A stretch of 64,000 nucleotides of DNA from contig NW_020653750.1 of the NCBI RefSeq assembly GCF_003589595.1, positions 1,776,451 through 1,840,450 of the forward strand, read 5' to 3'. Within the stretch, counting starts at the first letter, position 1; the number at the start of each line of letters is the position of its first letter. The DNA is from Hyposmocoma kahamanoa (lineage: Eukaryota; Arthropoda; Insecta; Lepidoptera; Cosmopterigidae). The position numbers were made by a program, and so were the translations under genes. The notes below the pieces were generated by a model. That model did not search any database. It worked only from the letters and a program-made list of their open reading frames with translations, and was not told the origin of the DNA. Positions 22,455-32,790 of the stretch are shown here, piece by piece.

Positions 22455-22522
22455 CGAGTTCTCCAATAGTGTTACTGTAGCATAATTTAATATTCATCAT
22501 TGTGTTTGCTTCAAAGAAAATT
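22455..22522. repeat. Second half of the split tandem duplication
   Basis: Identical by eye to 18603-18670, from CGAGTTCTCCAATAGTG to TTCAAAGAAAATT. It then diverges into GAAATAATGG, which should be the original right flank. Confidence 0.85.
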
Positions 22523-24570
22523 GAAATAATGGTGAAGTCGTATTTTCTTTGGAAAGTAGGTCGGCTTGATGAAGACTTTCTTACAACGAAATGAAGAAAT
22601 TCACTCTCGATTAGTCGGTAAAGCGTGTGAACCGATGTCACGATGCATCAACCTGCAATAAGCATTAATGATGAAGTGTTTACTATTGATTCTGGTCTGC
22701 TCTTAACTAAATTCCTTTTCTTTCCAGTTTTTGTTGTTAATGGTTTACATATTTATGTTCATAGCATTTAATATCTTTTTATCGGCTTAATACTTTCAAA
22801 TGATTAATCATGCTTAAATGACAGAATTTATTTGTTGATCGTGATTGATTAACTAATAAATAGTAAATACATTCCTTAGCGCTAAATATTTATACCTTTA
22901 TATATTATTACGATCTTTCAAAAGATTTTATTCTGTTCTTGTTCTGCGGTGTTTTTGTTATTCTCAGAATATTGTAGCTTTACAAAGGAATATTACTATA
23001 ACTTTGAGAAAATACTTTAGAAAGATCTTCAAGAACAGTAAGTGCAAAAAAGTTATGAAAAAGTCTGTTCATTTTAAATTGTTTCAATCCAGTGGATATA
23101 AGATACTAGCATTACTTTTTTAAATTCATGTTTTCGTCTTGTACGGATGCAGATTGTACAGGGTGCAATAATGTATTCGGCAAACTTTTTTCTTTTTTAT
23201 TATAAATTCAGATCCAACCGGGCTCCCACACATTTTGGTTAACTGTTTATGAGCATTTTTGAAAGTACAGAGGGTTTGTTTTGGGTTGCTTTTAAAAGAG
23301 CCTAATTATATTTAAAAAAATATTGGTGCTTACTGTTACTTCTTCAATTTTGTTCGATGAATAATATTTCTCTTTGTATTGTCAGTGATTTTGACCGTCG
23401 GGCGTCTCGCATGACATGCAAAGGCTCGGAGAGTAGGGGCGGACTCCCCAGACTCTAGGCGTGCCACTGACATGCCATTTTCACTACTTGATTGTATGGA
23501 TTTTTTGTACGGCTAAAGTTATGAACTGGTGGCGAGCTTATGGAAAAGGGGCGCTGAGTAGGTATATCAACAATAGCATTAGGGTCCAATTACATGTGAC
23601 CCATAAATGACTACGAGAATGAAATGAAACTATTTTTTTGGGATGAAAAAAATATTCGAATTTGATTTTAGCTAGCAAAATTAATTTAGTACAAGTAATG
23701 AAATATTTTGCAAGATGTACGTAGCGTGAATCCTTAATATTAGTTTATTGAATATTATGATGTTTTACTACCATGATACATAGATCCGATCCATACCGTG
23801 GCTGATCATTATTTGGTTCAAATTAAAAATAAGGTATTTAAATTAATATTTTATTGTAACTATGGTTAAAAATTTGATCAATGTTAGACATAGTTATGTC
23901 TGTGACTTTAACCACATTTTACCTTCTTACTGAGCTGTGATTATGGGACCTATAAAGGGCGCGAAATATTGTTTTGTTTGAAAAACAAATATACACGATT
24001 TAAACCCGAAAAAATAGTCATATTTCTAATATCAGCAAAAATCTCAGAACACCATTCTTATGGTGCCATTCTACTTGTCAAAGCGAATACTTTTTACTAT
24101 AAGTAAATGTTATATACATAACTGTATGTATGAACAACAGAAGCGCGACTACGTTCTCGCCAATGTCGTTTATTTATTTGGTAAAATGTTACCTTCCTAC
24201 TTTTTGCTGTCAGATAGCCGATCTTTTAAAAGTGGTTATTATTTATTTATGTACTTCTAACAGTATCCTCAAAGGTCATTAATGTTTTCACGCTATAATT
24301 GAAATAGAAAAAAAAGACTAGTGTCTTATTCAAATAGTGGTTTCATTTATTCCGTACTTAAAAGCTTCATCGTGTAACAAAGTCTCTTGTTATTCCGTAA
24401 ACAATAATACTAGAAACAAATACAATGCAAGTCGCAGTACACAGGAATATCTTGTGACTCTTGGTTTCCATTGAAGTTGTAGTTGGACTACTTTCCACTA
24501 TAGCAATAAAATGAATATATAATCGTTACCCACTGGCATTTAATTTTAATCCATTACAAGAATCTAATTA
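22523..24570. other. Gap downstream of the LINE
   Basis: No gene recognised. A stretch at about 23395-23480 (GACCGTCGGGCGTCTCGCAT onward) is GC-richer and may be a repeat fragment. GAAATGAAACTATTTTTTTG at 23621 looks like the outer left end of an F-family MITE whose right part is at 23931-24026. Confidence 0.45.
23931..24026. repeat. F-family MITE, right arm
   Basis: Contains GATTATGGGACCTATAAAGG, TTTGTTTGAAAAACAAATA, TACACGATTTAAACCCG and AAAAAATAGTCATATTTC, matching the right arm of the copy at 40264-40437. Confidence 0.6.
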
Positions 24571-24654
24571 AGTTAAATGAGTTTAATGAAAGTCGGGCAT
24601 TGCATTAACGGTATCATTAATGCAATGCCCGACTTTCATTAAACTCCTTTAACT
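24571..24654. repeat. Near-perfect 38-bp-stem hairpin
   Basis: 24571-24608 pairs with 24617-24654 at 37 of 38 positions, with an 8-nt loop CGGTATCA. The innermost 30 bp are perfect. It directly abuts the poly-T end of an R1 copy. It could be a recent inverted duplication or a source of hairpin RNA; sequence alone does not say. Confidence 0.8.
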
Positions 24655-24930
24655 TTTTTTTTATAATATCAAGTGAGACGACGAACAAGTCGTGCGCCTG
24701 ATGATAAGCTACACGCCTGTCCATAACAGTTGCAGTGCCACTTAGAGCTTTAAGTCGCAAAGAATTAAGAGCACAAGTTGACAAGTCTCATGTGCCTGTA
24801 ATTTGACCAGCACCCTTACCCTTCAAAACCGGAACACAGTAATGCTGACATTACTGCTCGGCGGCAGAAATAAGTAAGGTGGCAGTACTTCCCTGGACGA
24901 ATTCTTTCACAATGAGCTTTACTGCTATTA
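24654..24930 (-). repeat. R1 repeat, near full-length minus copy
   Basis: Starts TTTTTTTTATAATATCAAG and ends GAGCTTTACTGCTATTAAC. It has an internal deletion around the GTCACCCTGAGACAT block. TTAAC next to both ends may be a target duplication. Confidence 0.85.
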
Positions 24931-26299
24931 ACTATTCTCTAAAATTAAAACTACGAATAGTGAAAGGAGTTGCCACTTTTAATAAATACAAAAATTACAT
25001 TTAACAAATCTCATCAGTGTTTGTTCACGTGTAGCTGTAACAGTTTTACAAATTCATACAATTTAAAACCTTATGCCTTTTGTTTCTTCTGTACAAAAAT
25101 GTTCGGTAACTATTTATTGGTAAAACTTATTGTTGAAACAAACAATAAGTTTTACCAACCCATACATATGGAAATAATTTCGACGTAAAACGTATACACT
25201 TTTGATGTACACATGTTATACATATGTTTAGTAACTTGTAGAGACCACTATTACACAATCGTGGACCACAATGACAGGCTTTATCCCGCTGACGTAGGTA
25301 ATGAACAGGGTGGCAACAATTCCCCGTGCAAGTTGGACATTGCTTTGTACGTGACCTATTTACAATCAACGTTACTTGATCTAGACTAGGTTGATAAATG
25401 GTTAGCTTATATGTTATTGAATTAACGTTAAGCACTATACAATTGAAGTCGTAAAGAAATAAGAAGAACATAAATACATAACGAAATTATGGAAACAAAC
25501 AAACAACATGGAAATGATAATAAGGCTTTTTAAAATCTAACTAATAACTTTCAAACAAAACATTAAAATGACTTTAAGATAAGCAAAGGATGTTATAATG
25601 TAAAGGTCATCATTTTGGTTTCGTAGCAATAAATTTGTGGAGTATTATCGTCATTAAAACTTTCCCAAAAAAATTGAAAAGTATGGCAAATTGACTCGGT
25701 TATTCGAAAGTTTCCTCATCGCATGCAACTCGGCTTAGAGGTTGCCATAAAAGCCAACGAAGAAGGGACAGAATTCGCCCGTGTTTTTATCAACTAATAA
25801 AATGTTAGGCAGTACTTTAGGCGGACAATTTGGCTCTTAGACAAAATTCCGCGCAGTGAACACACACTTTACCAAGTTGGCATGTGTTGGCAAAAAGTTA
25901 TTTCGGTTAAATTGAAGCATGTAAAGTTGCACTTGGTCCAGTACTTGCAGTACTTTTGGAACATTATTTTGTGACACGTGATTAAGGATAAATCAAATTA
26001 TTGAACTGCTATAATAAACAAGTACCTATTGGCCGTATATTCATATTTTTGCTGTACGGATACAAATTACCGAATTTTCATAAAAGATTGCAATTAAAAA
26101 CAATTAGCATACGGTATCCCATAAACAGCAAAATATGTAAAAAACGTCAATAAAATCGATATTTAATTATAAAGTAAAAGTCACGGAGTTTTGCATTGGC
26201 CTATAAATTACACGGGGAAGACAAAAAATCGGCAGGAACCGGCTGAAGGGGCTTGTTTATCGCTCGCCTATTGATTTATTTTTGGCGATAAATCTAACA

Positions 26300-26313
26300 C
26301 CGGATTAATCCGG
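26300..26313. promoter_or_regulatory. Palindromic homeodomain-type site
   Basis: CCGGATTAATCCGG is a perfect 14-bp palindrome containing two overlapping TAATCC cores, the class bound by K50 (Bicoid/Otx/Pitx type) homeodomains. It lies about 440 bp upstream of the TATA box at 26751. Function is inferred from sequence only. Confidence 0.35.
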
Positions 26314-26750
26314 CCTAAGTTTTGTCAGTCGAAGCAATACGTTGTTTATTTGCAATGAAAATTGGTGTGTTGAAAAATGGGTCAATGCGAAAATATATAC
26401 CAACCTACGAAATTGCAAAACAGTCTTCCAATCCGCATCAATACACTCTGCAGTGACAAAGTGATATTGGTATTGGAGACACACAGCTAGTTGCTTTGTA
26501 ACTCCAACTGAAATGTAAGCGAATGTTACAAACTAGTTTTTGTAAAGCTTGCCGCATTTTCGCTACCGTACGCCAAAACTTACGATTTATTTTTTGAAAA
26601 TAGTCTCATACGTACAGTGTAGGAGTAAAATAAAAATGTGAATCGTAGGTACGGAAATTCTATCCAGAAGGCAATAAAAGTACGCCGTTAACAAAAAGAA
26701 TATTATAAAGTAAGGTGACCAATATCTACAATATTCTATTCAAAGCAAGG

Positions 26751-26915
26751 TATAAAACGGGTGAAGTAGGGCTCTGATCGGATGGGTCGTTCGTCGTCCG
26801 ATAGGATCTAAGTTTGGCAACCCATCTTTTTAACTGCGCTGCCGTCAATTATCATTAGAATCTGGGGACGCGGCGCACCGATCGCGACCGTAACTCAATA
26901 TTAGTGCCTATAAAG
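26751..26915 (+). promoter_or_regulatory. TATA box and possible noncoding first exon
   Basis: TATAAAAC at 26751 is followed about 27-30 bp later by a plausible start region (CTGATCGGATGGG). A GC-richer segment then ends at AAAG|GTGAGT (donor at 26916). The only ATG (26782) opens a nine-codon ORF, so the segment would be untranslated. No downstream exon is recognised. This could equally be coincidence. Confidence 0.3.
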
Positions 26916-27412
26916 GTGAGTGATAACCGCATATCCGCCTTGGTCCCTTCTTTATAGTCTGATTCTACGGTATAGCAGGAAATAATTTATAGTTTAATGG
27001 TGTACGCATGAATACGTTGATATTATTTGTTTCTTTGACTATACTACACTTTCGTTGTCCGTACACTTTCTATGAAGAGTTTCATGTGTACTTATGTGTA
27101 AATACTACTCGTATACAGCAAGGACGGAATTCCTATGCGTATTGGGGCGCCTGTGCGGGTTAGCGGTGGATATTACGATGCAGTCCGTGTGAACAGACTC
27201 GATGCCCGGAATTTGAGATGCGGACAGTGCGGTGTGCCCATAACACGATTAAACACTGATCTATAAGACAACGATAATACAACGGTTATAGTCGTAAAAA
27301 ACTCACCACGACGTCTGTCGTTGTTGAAAACAAATGACTATTTTGACCGCAAATTCCGGATGTTAAAAATCCTGAATTGTATAAGAATTGACTCATTTAA
27401 TATGTACAATCC

Positions 27413-27700
27413 GAACTAATATTATAAATGCGAAAGCAACCCTGTCGACAGACAGGGTAACGTAACAACGTTTTCACGCCTAAACTGCTCAACCAATTTT
27501 CATGAGTAATGGTATAGAAATAGATTGGACCTAAGAGAAGGACATAGACTTTTTATCACGAAAATAAATCTTAAAGGCGGTGAAAGAAGAAATATGACTT
27601 TGTATGGACAACCAATAAAACTATGAAAATTTGTATAGTAAAGTAGGCTACTCAAAGTACTTATTTTACGCAGACGAAGTAGCGGGCACCAGTTAGTATT
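27413..27700 (+). repeat. Common arthropod repeat, 'TATTATAAATGCGAAAG' type
   Basis: Starts ACTAATATTATAAATGCGAA and continues CTGTCGACAGACAGGGTAAC, TTTTCACGCCTAAACTGCTC, AAGGACATAGACTTTTTATC, ending near ACGCAGACGAAGTAGCGGGC. These blocks in this order match, from memory, a repeat spread across lepidopteran genomes. It is noncoding. Confidence 0.65.
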
Positions 27701-28809
27701 ATATAAACCACATTTTAAATACTCGTTCATCAAAAGGCGTCGCAATTTTGCTACACAAGTTTAATCTGTGCTTGGGTTAGTAAATAATAAAATACTTCGT
27801 AGTTTTTCAAAATCAATTAATTTCGTTGAATCCAAATTCAAACTTGCATCTTTTGGTGATAATAACAGTAAACATAGTACTTAGATTTTGTATGCGGTAG
27901 TAGGCCAGGCACGTCTCGCACGGCTCCGAAACCGATTACAAGCTTCCGCAGCGAAAACACAGTTTCAAACGTAAATTACCACCACAGATTGTTTCCGAAT
28001 CCAATTTTAAAATATATTGGAAGGATATTTAAAGAATTACGGTTTTGGCACATTGAATTAATATAAATTGCTGTTAAAATAAATCAAAGTAGAGATATAA
28101 AGTTCTTTTTAACTGTATTGTTAGAATTTACAAATAAAAATCGTAACTTCACACATAAAAAAAATGCCTCACAGTGGTAATTTATTTATTTATTTATTTT
28201 GTACTTTTGCACTATTGCTATGGTAAAAATAATCACATTGCCTACAACTATTTTTTTACTAACCAATGTTTTTTGTGCCTCCAGTAATGGAAAAATAAAT
28301 CATATCACAGGATTACCAACTACGCGCATTTTGCGATTCCATAAAAATGCGCTAGATGGCATTGACCTATTTTATGTAAATGCTGAAATTGCGGTGTGTT
28401 TTGTTTTATAAAAATAAATTAAAGTAAAATCAAATAACTATGTATGTTTTCTCGAATAAATACTACTCTGACCGAATTTTGATAAACTATAGTACCTGTA
28501 CAAGCTATATAGTACCTGCAATATAAAGCTATATTATTTATTGGCTCACTAGGAGTCGAGTCCTTGTGGGCGGTTATCAGGCGCTTGTAACGGCTGCTAG
28601 GCCTATTTTATAGCCGGTTTACAAAAGTGGTACCTGGACACTCACACTCACTTTATGGAAATGTTCTTGCAATATAGGCTTGGCAATAAAAAGATTGTTG
28701 GAACTAAATACCTATGTCAGCTCTCAAGGACTAAAGTTCTATTGTTGATGCAGCATTTTTTTCTGAAAGCACAATTATTGGAGTTGGGATTACTTTTACA
28801 AGTATCTTT

Positions 28810-29082
28810 TTAGTAGCAGTAGAAGTCCTTGTGAAAGAGCTCGTACATGACAGTACTGCCAACTTACCTATTTCCGCCGCCAAACAGAAATGTGAGCATT
28901 GCTGCGTTCCGGTTTTGAAGCGCTGGTTAAATTACAGGCACATGGGACTTCTCAGCTTGTGTCTTAGGGTAACGATCAGGGTCTTAGCGATTCAAAGCTC
29001 TGAGTGGCACTGCAGTTGCTATGGACAGACATGTCGCCAGGTGCACGATTTTTTCGTCCCGTTACTTGATGTCATAAGAAAA
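28810..29082 (+). repeat. R1 repeat, full-length plus copy
   Basis: Begins TTAGTAGCAGTAGAAGTCC and ends GTTACTTGATGTCATAAGAAA. A deletion removes the GGGTAAGGGTG block after GGTTTTGAAG. The 86-aa ORF here is repeat sequence. Confidence 0.85.
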
Positions 29083-30149
29083 CCTTTTTAAGTCCTAAAC
29101 GGTTATTAAAAATTGCATACCTTATTAACTGGTAGTAAACATTTTCTAGTTCTGGGGTTTTTAATGGTTACTATATAAATATTACAACTAATTTTTTTTT
29201 AATTTGAGTTCATTATCCCTGAGTGGCTAATAATGCTTACACATTTAATTTTTTTGCATTTTATGATGACTCACTCAAAACCCTACAAGAAGAGAATTGA
29301 TAAATGTCAGCATTCAAAAAAATTGTCAGTTTTAATTCTGTATGAGAAATATTTTATTAAATTTGACTAACTTCTGCTGTCTCGATTTTTTCTTCCAATG
29401 TAACAAAATGACTCTTATATAACACTGAGTTGAGCAGCACAAAAATATTAACCAATTCGTTTCTATGCACAAATCACGCTTACACAAAAAAATATTACAC
29501 CAAAATAGTTTTCACAAAAAAAAGACTTCACAGTTTTCCTGTATCTCCTATAGTTCCGGATTTCCCCATATTGTCCCATTAAGAAAAACACATTGTATGT
29601 AGTTATAATACTAATCAATTATCATTGTTTGCAAAATCATTACGGTCATCAAAATATTAATAATATTTACGAACGTATGTGTGTATGCTCGTATCCATAC
29701 CTACGTATATGGATATATGGTAACACATCAGCAGAGGTTCCAAATCAGATAAATAGTTCCCGAGTCTGTTGCAAACAAACAAACTTTTCCTCTTTATAAT
29801 ATTACATTTGGTTTGAACCCCTTACACCCTAAACCAATCCATACATTGTGATACAGCTGTACAAATTGTAGATACGTAGCTCGTACAAGGATAAACCAGC
29901 GAATATAGTTTTATAACTCGTAAGATTTTTTTGAAAAGAGTTTTACGGAGTAGGTTTATGTTACTAAAAATGGTGAAATATACACCTAACCTTCCCCTTA
30001 ACCTTCACGTCAAATTATAATCTTGACTACTTGGATGGAAAACTTTGATATATTGGTTGGTATAGACATTGAATGAAATTTTTATTTTCAATATTAATCA
30101 GTTTTTTTACTATACCCATCTTATGGCCGAAGTAATTAATTAAAATAAG

Positions 30150-30359
30150 TTTTTTTATAATTCGAAGTGACGGGACGAACAAGTCGAGTGCCTGGTGGAA
30201 AACACAACAACAAAACAAGTCCCATGTAATTTCACCAGCACCTTTACCCTTCAAGACCAGAACGCAGTAATAGTCACATTACTGTTTAGTGATAGAAATA
30301 GGTAAGTGACAGTACTTCCCTGGAAGAACTCTTTCAAAAGGAGTTCTACTGCTACTAAA
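30150..30359 (-). repeat. R1 repeat, minus copy with ~100-bp internal deletion
   Basis: The A-rich end (TTTTTTTATAATTCGAAGTG) jumps directly to ACAAGTCCCATGTAATTTCA, then runs to GGAGTTCTACTGCTACTAAA. Confidence 0.85.
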
Positions 30360-30462
30360 TATGTATCGTAATATTACCTATGTATTTATTTTATTGAATG
30401 TCATGATTAAATAAATAAATAAATATTAGACAACAATACACAGGTATGTTGCTCTGATCCCA

Positions 30463-30646
30463 AAGTAAGTAACTAAATCACTTGTGTTATGGATGTCGGA
30501 AACAACGACGGTACCACAAACACTCAGACCCGAGACAAAATAGAAAAGTTAGATTCTGCGAATTGACACGGCCGGGGATCGAACCCGGGACTTAGGGTTG
30601 GCGATACCATGAAAACTGGTGTGCAAGCCACTCGACTACAGAGGTC
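30463..30646 (-). repeat. tRNA-derived SINE, minus strand
   Basis: On the minus strand the head reads GACCTCTGTAGTCGAGTGGC, with a canonical B box GGGTTCGATCCCCGG. A body follows with CTTTTCTATTTTGTCTCGGG, GAGTGTTTGTGGTACC and GTCGTTGTTTCCGACATCCA. It is not a true tRNA gene, since there is no matching acceptor stem. Confidence 0.65.
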
Positions 30647-31253
30647 TAATCATATATTTTTTTGTAAAACAACTACACAAAGACCGAAAAAAAATATTTC
30701 TATCTGATTCGAACCAGCGTATGTTGTCTCACCGTGGCTACCAGGCGAGTAAAAGTGCGTTTAATAAATATAATAATATAATGTAAATAAACATTAATAA
30801 ATTACTAATTTAATAATAATTTGCTTTTTCGTGTTCAGAATTCTGAAATTCAGGCACATTGCATAAATTCAAAATAACAATAAGACGCAGATATGAAAGT
30901 AAAACGAGCTCTACCTCAAATAAAGTAATTAAAACGAAACGGTTTCATTAAAGTTAGTTGCGACCACTATCTAGGAAACCGACCCAAGCCCACTATTATA
31001 TTAGGGCGGCTCGAAGTTACGATACCCGCCAAATAGCAGTCAATTTAAACACACCTCTACTGTTATTACGCTAAAATATACTAATTAGTGTACATGATTT
31101 TATTCTAGTATTAAACAATTTACTATTTGATTTGAAACAAAGAATTTGTAGCCAACATTTTTTTTACATTTTAATATTATAATATTGTGTTAAACACAAA
31201 TTACATATGTCATCAATATCATGATATTTTTACTGCCACGATATTCATATTTT

Positions 31254-31348
31254 TTGTAAAAATACTCCACTAGTTTGTTGCTATTATTAATAAAAAGAAT
31301 ATAATAAAAAGATCGAATTAACACAATGAATAATTCCTTCGATCCGGT
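31254..31348 (-). repeat. Family D repeat, 3' body only
   Basis: On the minus strand: CCGGATCGAAGGAA, TGTGTTAATTCGATC, and the terminus CAAACTAGTGGAGTATTTTT. It abuts the Jockey-like remnant. Confidence 0.55.
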
Positions 31349-31354
31349 TGCACT

Positions 31355-32168
31355 GTGACCAGTGACCTCACCATACTGGGGCTATCGTTCTCCAAACAGA
31401 ACTACGAAACGACTTGGCAGACCTTACGAAATTCTCTGTGTTCGCTACAGATCTTTGTGTTTGGTTTTAACGAGTTAAGAATTGATTGGTTTAATGCTAA
31501 CAATTTATTGCTTAATGCCAAGGAGACAAAATGTGTTAAATTTGAATTACCTAACGAAAAATCGACTAATCCAAGCATAGAAATAAACGGGGATAAGTTA
31601 GACCTTGTTAATAAAGCGGTCTTCTTGGGAGTGACCTTAGATAGTAAACTTCAATGGTCTCCACATGTATCTTCCCTGGCCAGCAGATTAAGCTCCGCTG
31701 CATGTGCAGTCCGCAGAATACTTGAGTTTACCGATGTTAGTACTGCTAGACTAGTTTACTTTAGTTATTTCTAGTGTATAGTGTCCTACGGGATTCTCAT
31801 GTGGTGTAAAGCGGCAGATATTAAAACCATATTTGTATTGCAAAAACGAGTGATACAATCTGTGTACCGTTTAGGCTCTCGGGTTTCTCTCGGAGAAAAG
31901 TTTAAGGAGACTGGTATCATGATTGTGGCGTCACAGTACATTTACTCAAATATTTTATATGCCCGTAAAAATATACATAATTTCAATAAGAAAGAAGATA
32001 TCCATAATATTAACCTTAGAGTTAAGTCCAAACTCATGGTGCCATGATTTCGTTTAACCAAAATAAACGACTCTTTTATGAGGAACTGTATATATTTTTA
32101 CAATAAGATTCCGGAGCATATATTAAGATTATCATTTCCTAAGTTTAAAAATTACATAAAAAATAAAA
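31355..32168 (+). pseudogene. Jockey-like LINE reverse transcriptase, C-terminal remnant
   Basis: A decayed 3' part of a LINE ORF2, starting near the catalytic ADD region (SDLTILGLSFS). It carries the conserved downstream blocks WFNANNLLLNAKETKCVKF, VFLGVTLDSKLQWSPHVSSL, ARLVYFSYF, SYGILMWCKAADIKTIFVLQ and FYNKIPEHILRLSFPKFK. Two in-frame stops break it, TAG at 31772 and TGA at 32045; both sides stay in one frame, so these are point changes, not frameshifts. The ORF is cut at about 32168 by an F-family MITE. The matching 3' UTR resumes at about 32440. No endonuclease or YADD motif survives. It is a different lineage from the LINE at 18.7 kb. Confidence 0.85.
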
Positions 32169-32291
32169 TAATGAAACTATTTTTCCGGATTTAATTCGCG
32201 TATATTTGTTTTTTCAAACAAACCAACGTTTCGGGCCCTTTACAGGTTCCATGGTCACGGTTGACTAACGGTTGGAAATTTAGTTTCATTT
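32169..32291. mobile_element. F-family MITE inserted in the LINE remnant
   Basis: The left arm reads AATGAAACTATTTTTCCGGA, then GCGTATATTTGTTTTTTCAA and ACCAACGTTTCGGGCCCTTT. The centre is CATGGTCACGGTTGACTAAC, then a shortened right end TTAGTTTCATTTC. The last residues of the remnant frame (MKLFFRI) are encoded by this element. Confidence 0.65.
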
Positions 32292-32439
32292 CTTATGTAT
32301 AATAATCGCGAAAACTTAAGAACTCGATATACATTAAAAATATTTTGATTGAAAAGTCATATTACAAAATTCAAGAAGACGTGTTAGATAAAGATGCATG
32401 AAAGACGACATGGCTCCAGATTCCACACAAATTTGATTC

Positions 32440-32625
32440 AAAGTGTATATGTCCATAGCATTTAAGTTTATTTGAAAAGAGCAATCCCTAGAGTTTCTTG
32501 CCCGTTCTACTCAGGGAAGTCAGCGTAGTGAACGAGCATTAGCTTAAAAGGGGCTTAAATGTGACGTTTTCAAGCGTAAATTTATTTTTCCTGTGGAGTA
32601 AATGATTCTTTGACTTTGACTTTGA
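32440..32625 (+). repeat. 3' UTR of the Jockey-like LINE
   Basis: Contains GAGTTTCTTGCCCGTTCTAC, TGTGACGTTTTCAAGCG and a tail GTAAATGATTCTTTGACTTT followed by GACTTTGAC. From memory this is typical of lepidopteran Jockey-type LINEs, which end in short TTTGAC-like repeats. Confidence 0.75.
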
Positions 32626-32719
32626 CGTACATACAGACACACGCGACTGTTTTAAATACATGTTTCCTTAGTTACTTTTTAGTACAGTATAAAATTTTTA
32701 AATTACGTCTCTGTTAGAA

Positions 32720-32790
32720 TGTGGCGTCCCGTGGTCTCTGCCTACCCTTCCTGTGGGACTAGGGCGTGAGCTTATGTATGTATGTATCTG
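32720..32790 (+). repeat. LINE 3' fragment with TATG repeat
   Basis: GTGGCGTCCCGTGGTCTCTG, CCTACCCTTCCTGTGGGACT and GGCGTGAGCTTATGTATGTA resemble, from memory, another lepidopteran LINE tail. Confidence 0.45.

Larger units (their letters stand above)
24931..27412. other. Gap holding a promoter-like region
   Basis: No repeats are recognised in 24931-26290. The 114-aa minus ORF at 25127-25471 has cysteines and histidines (CPTCTGNCCHPVHY) but no domain I can name. From about 26200 the sequence is less AT-rich and holds the palindrome and TATA features listed separately. The tail 26922-27412 is unassigned. Confidence 0.4.
27701..31253. other. Gaps between repeats, 27.7-31.2 kb
   Basis: 27701-28809, 29083-30149 and 30647-31253 are AT-rich with no recognisable gene. 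TTAT/AAAT microsatellites lie at about 28180-28198 and 30410-30425. A GC-richer piece at about 28555-28635 (GAGTCGAGTCCTTGTGGGCG onward) is unassigned. Confidence 0.45.
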
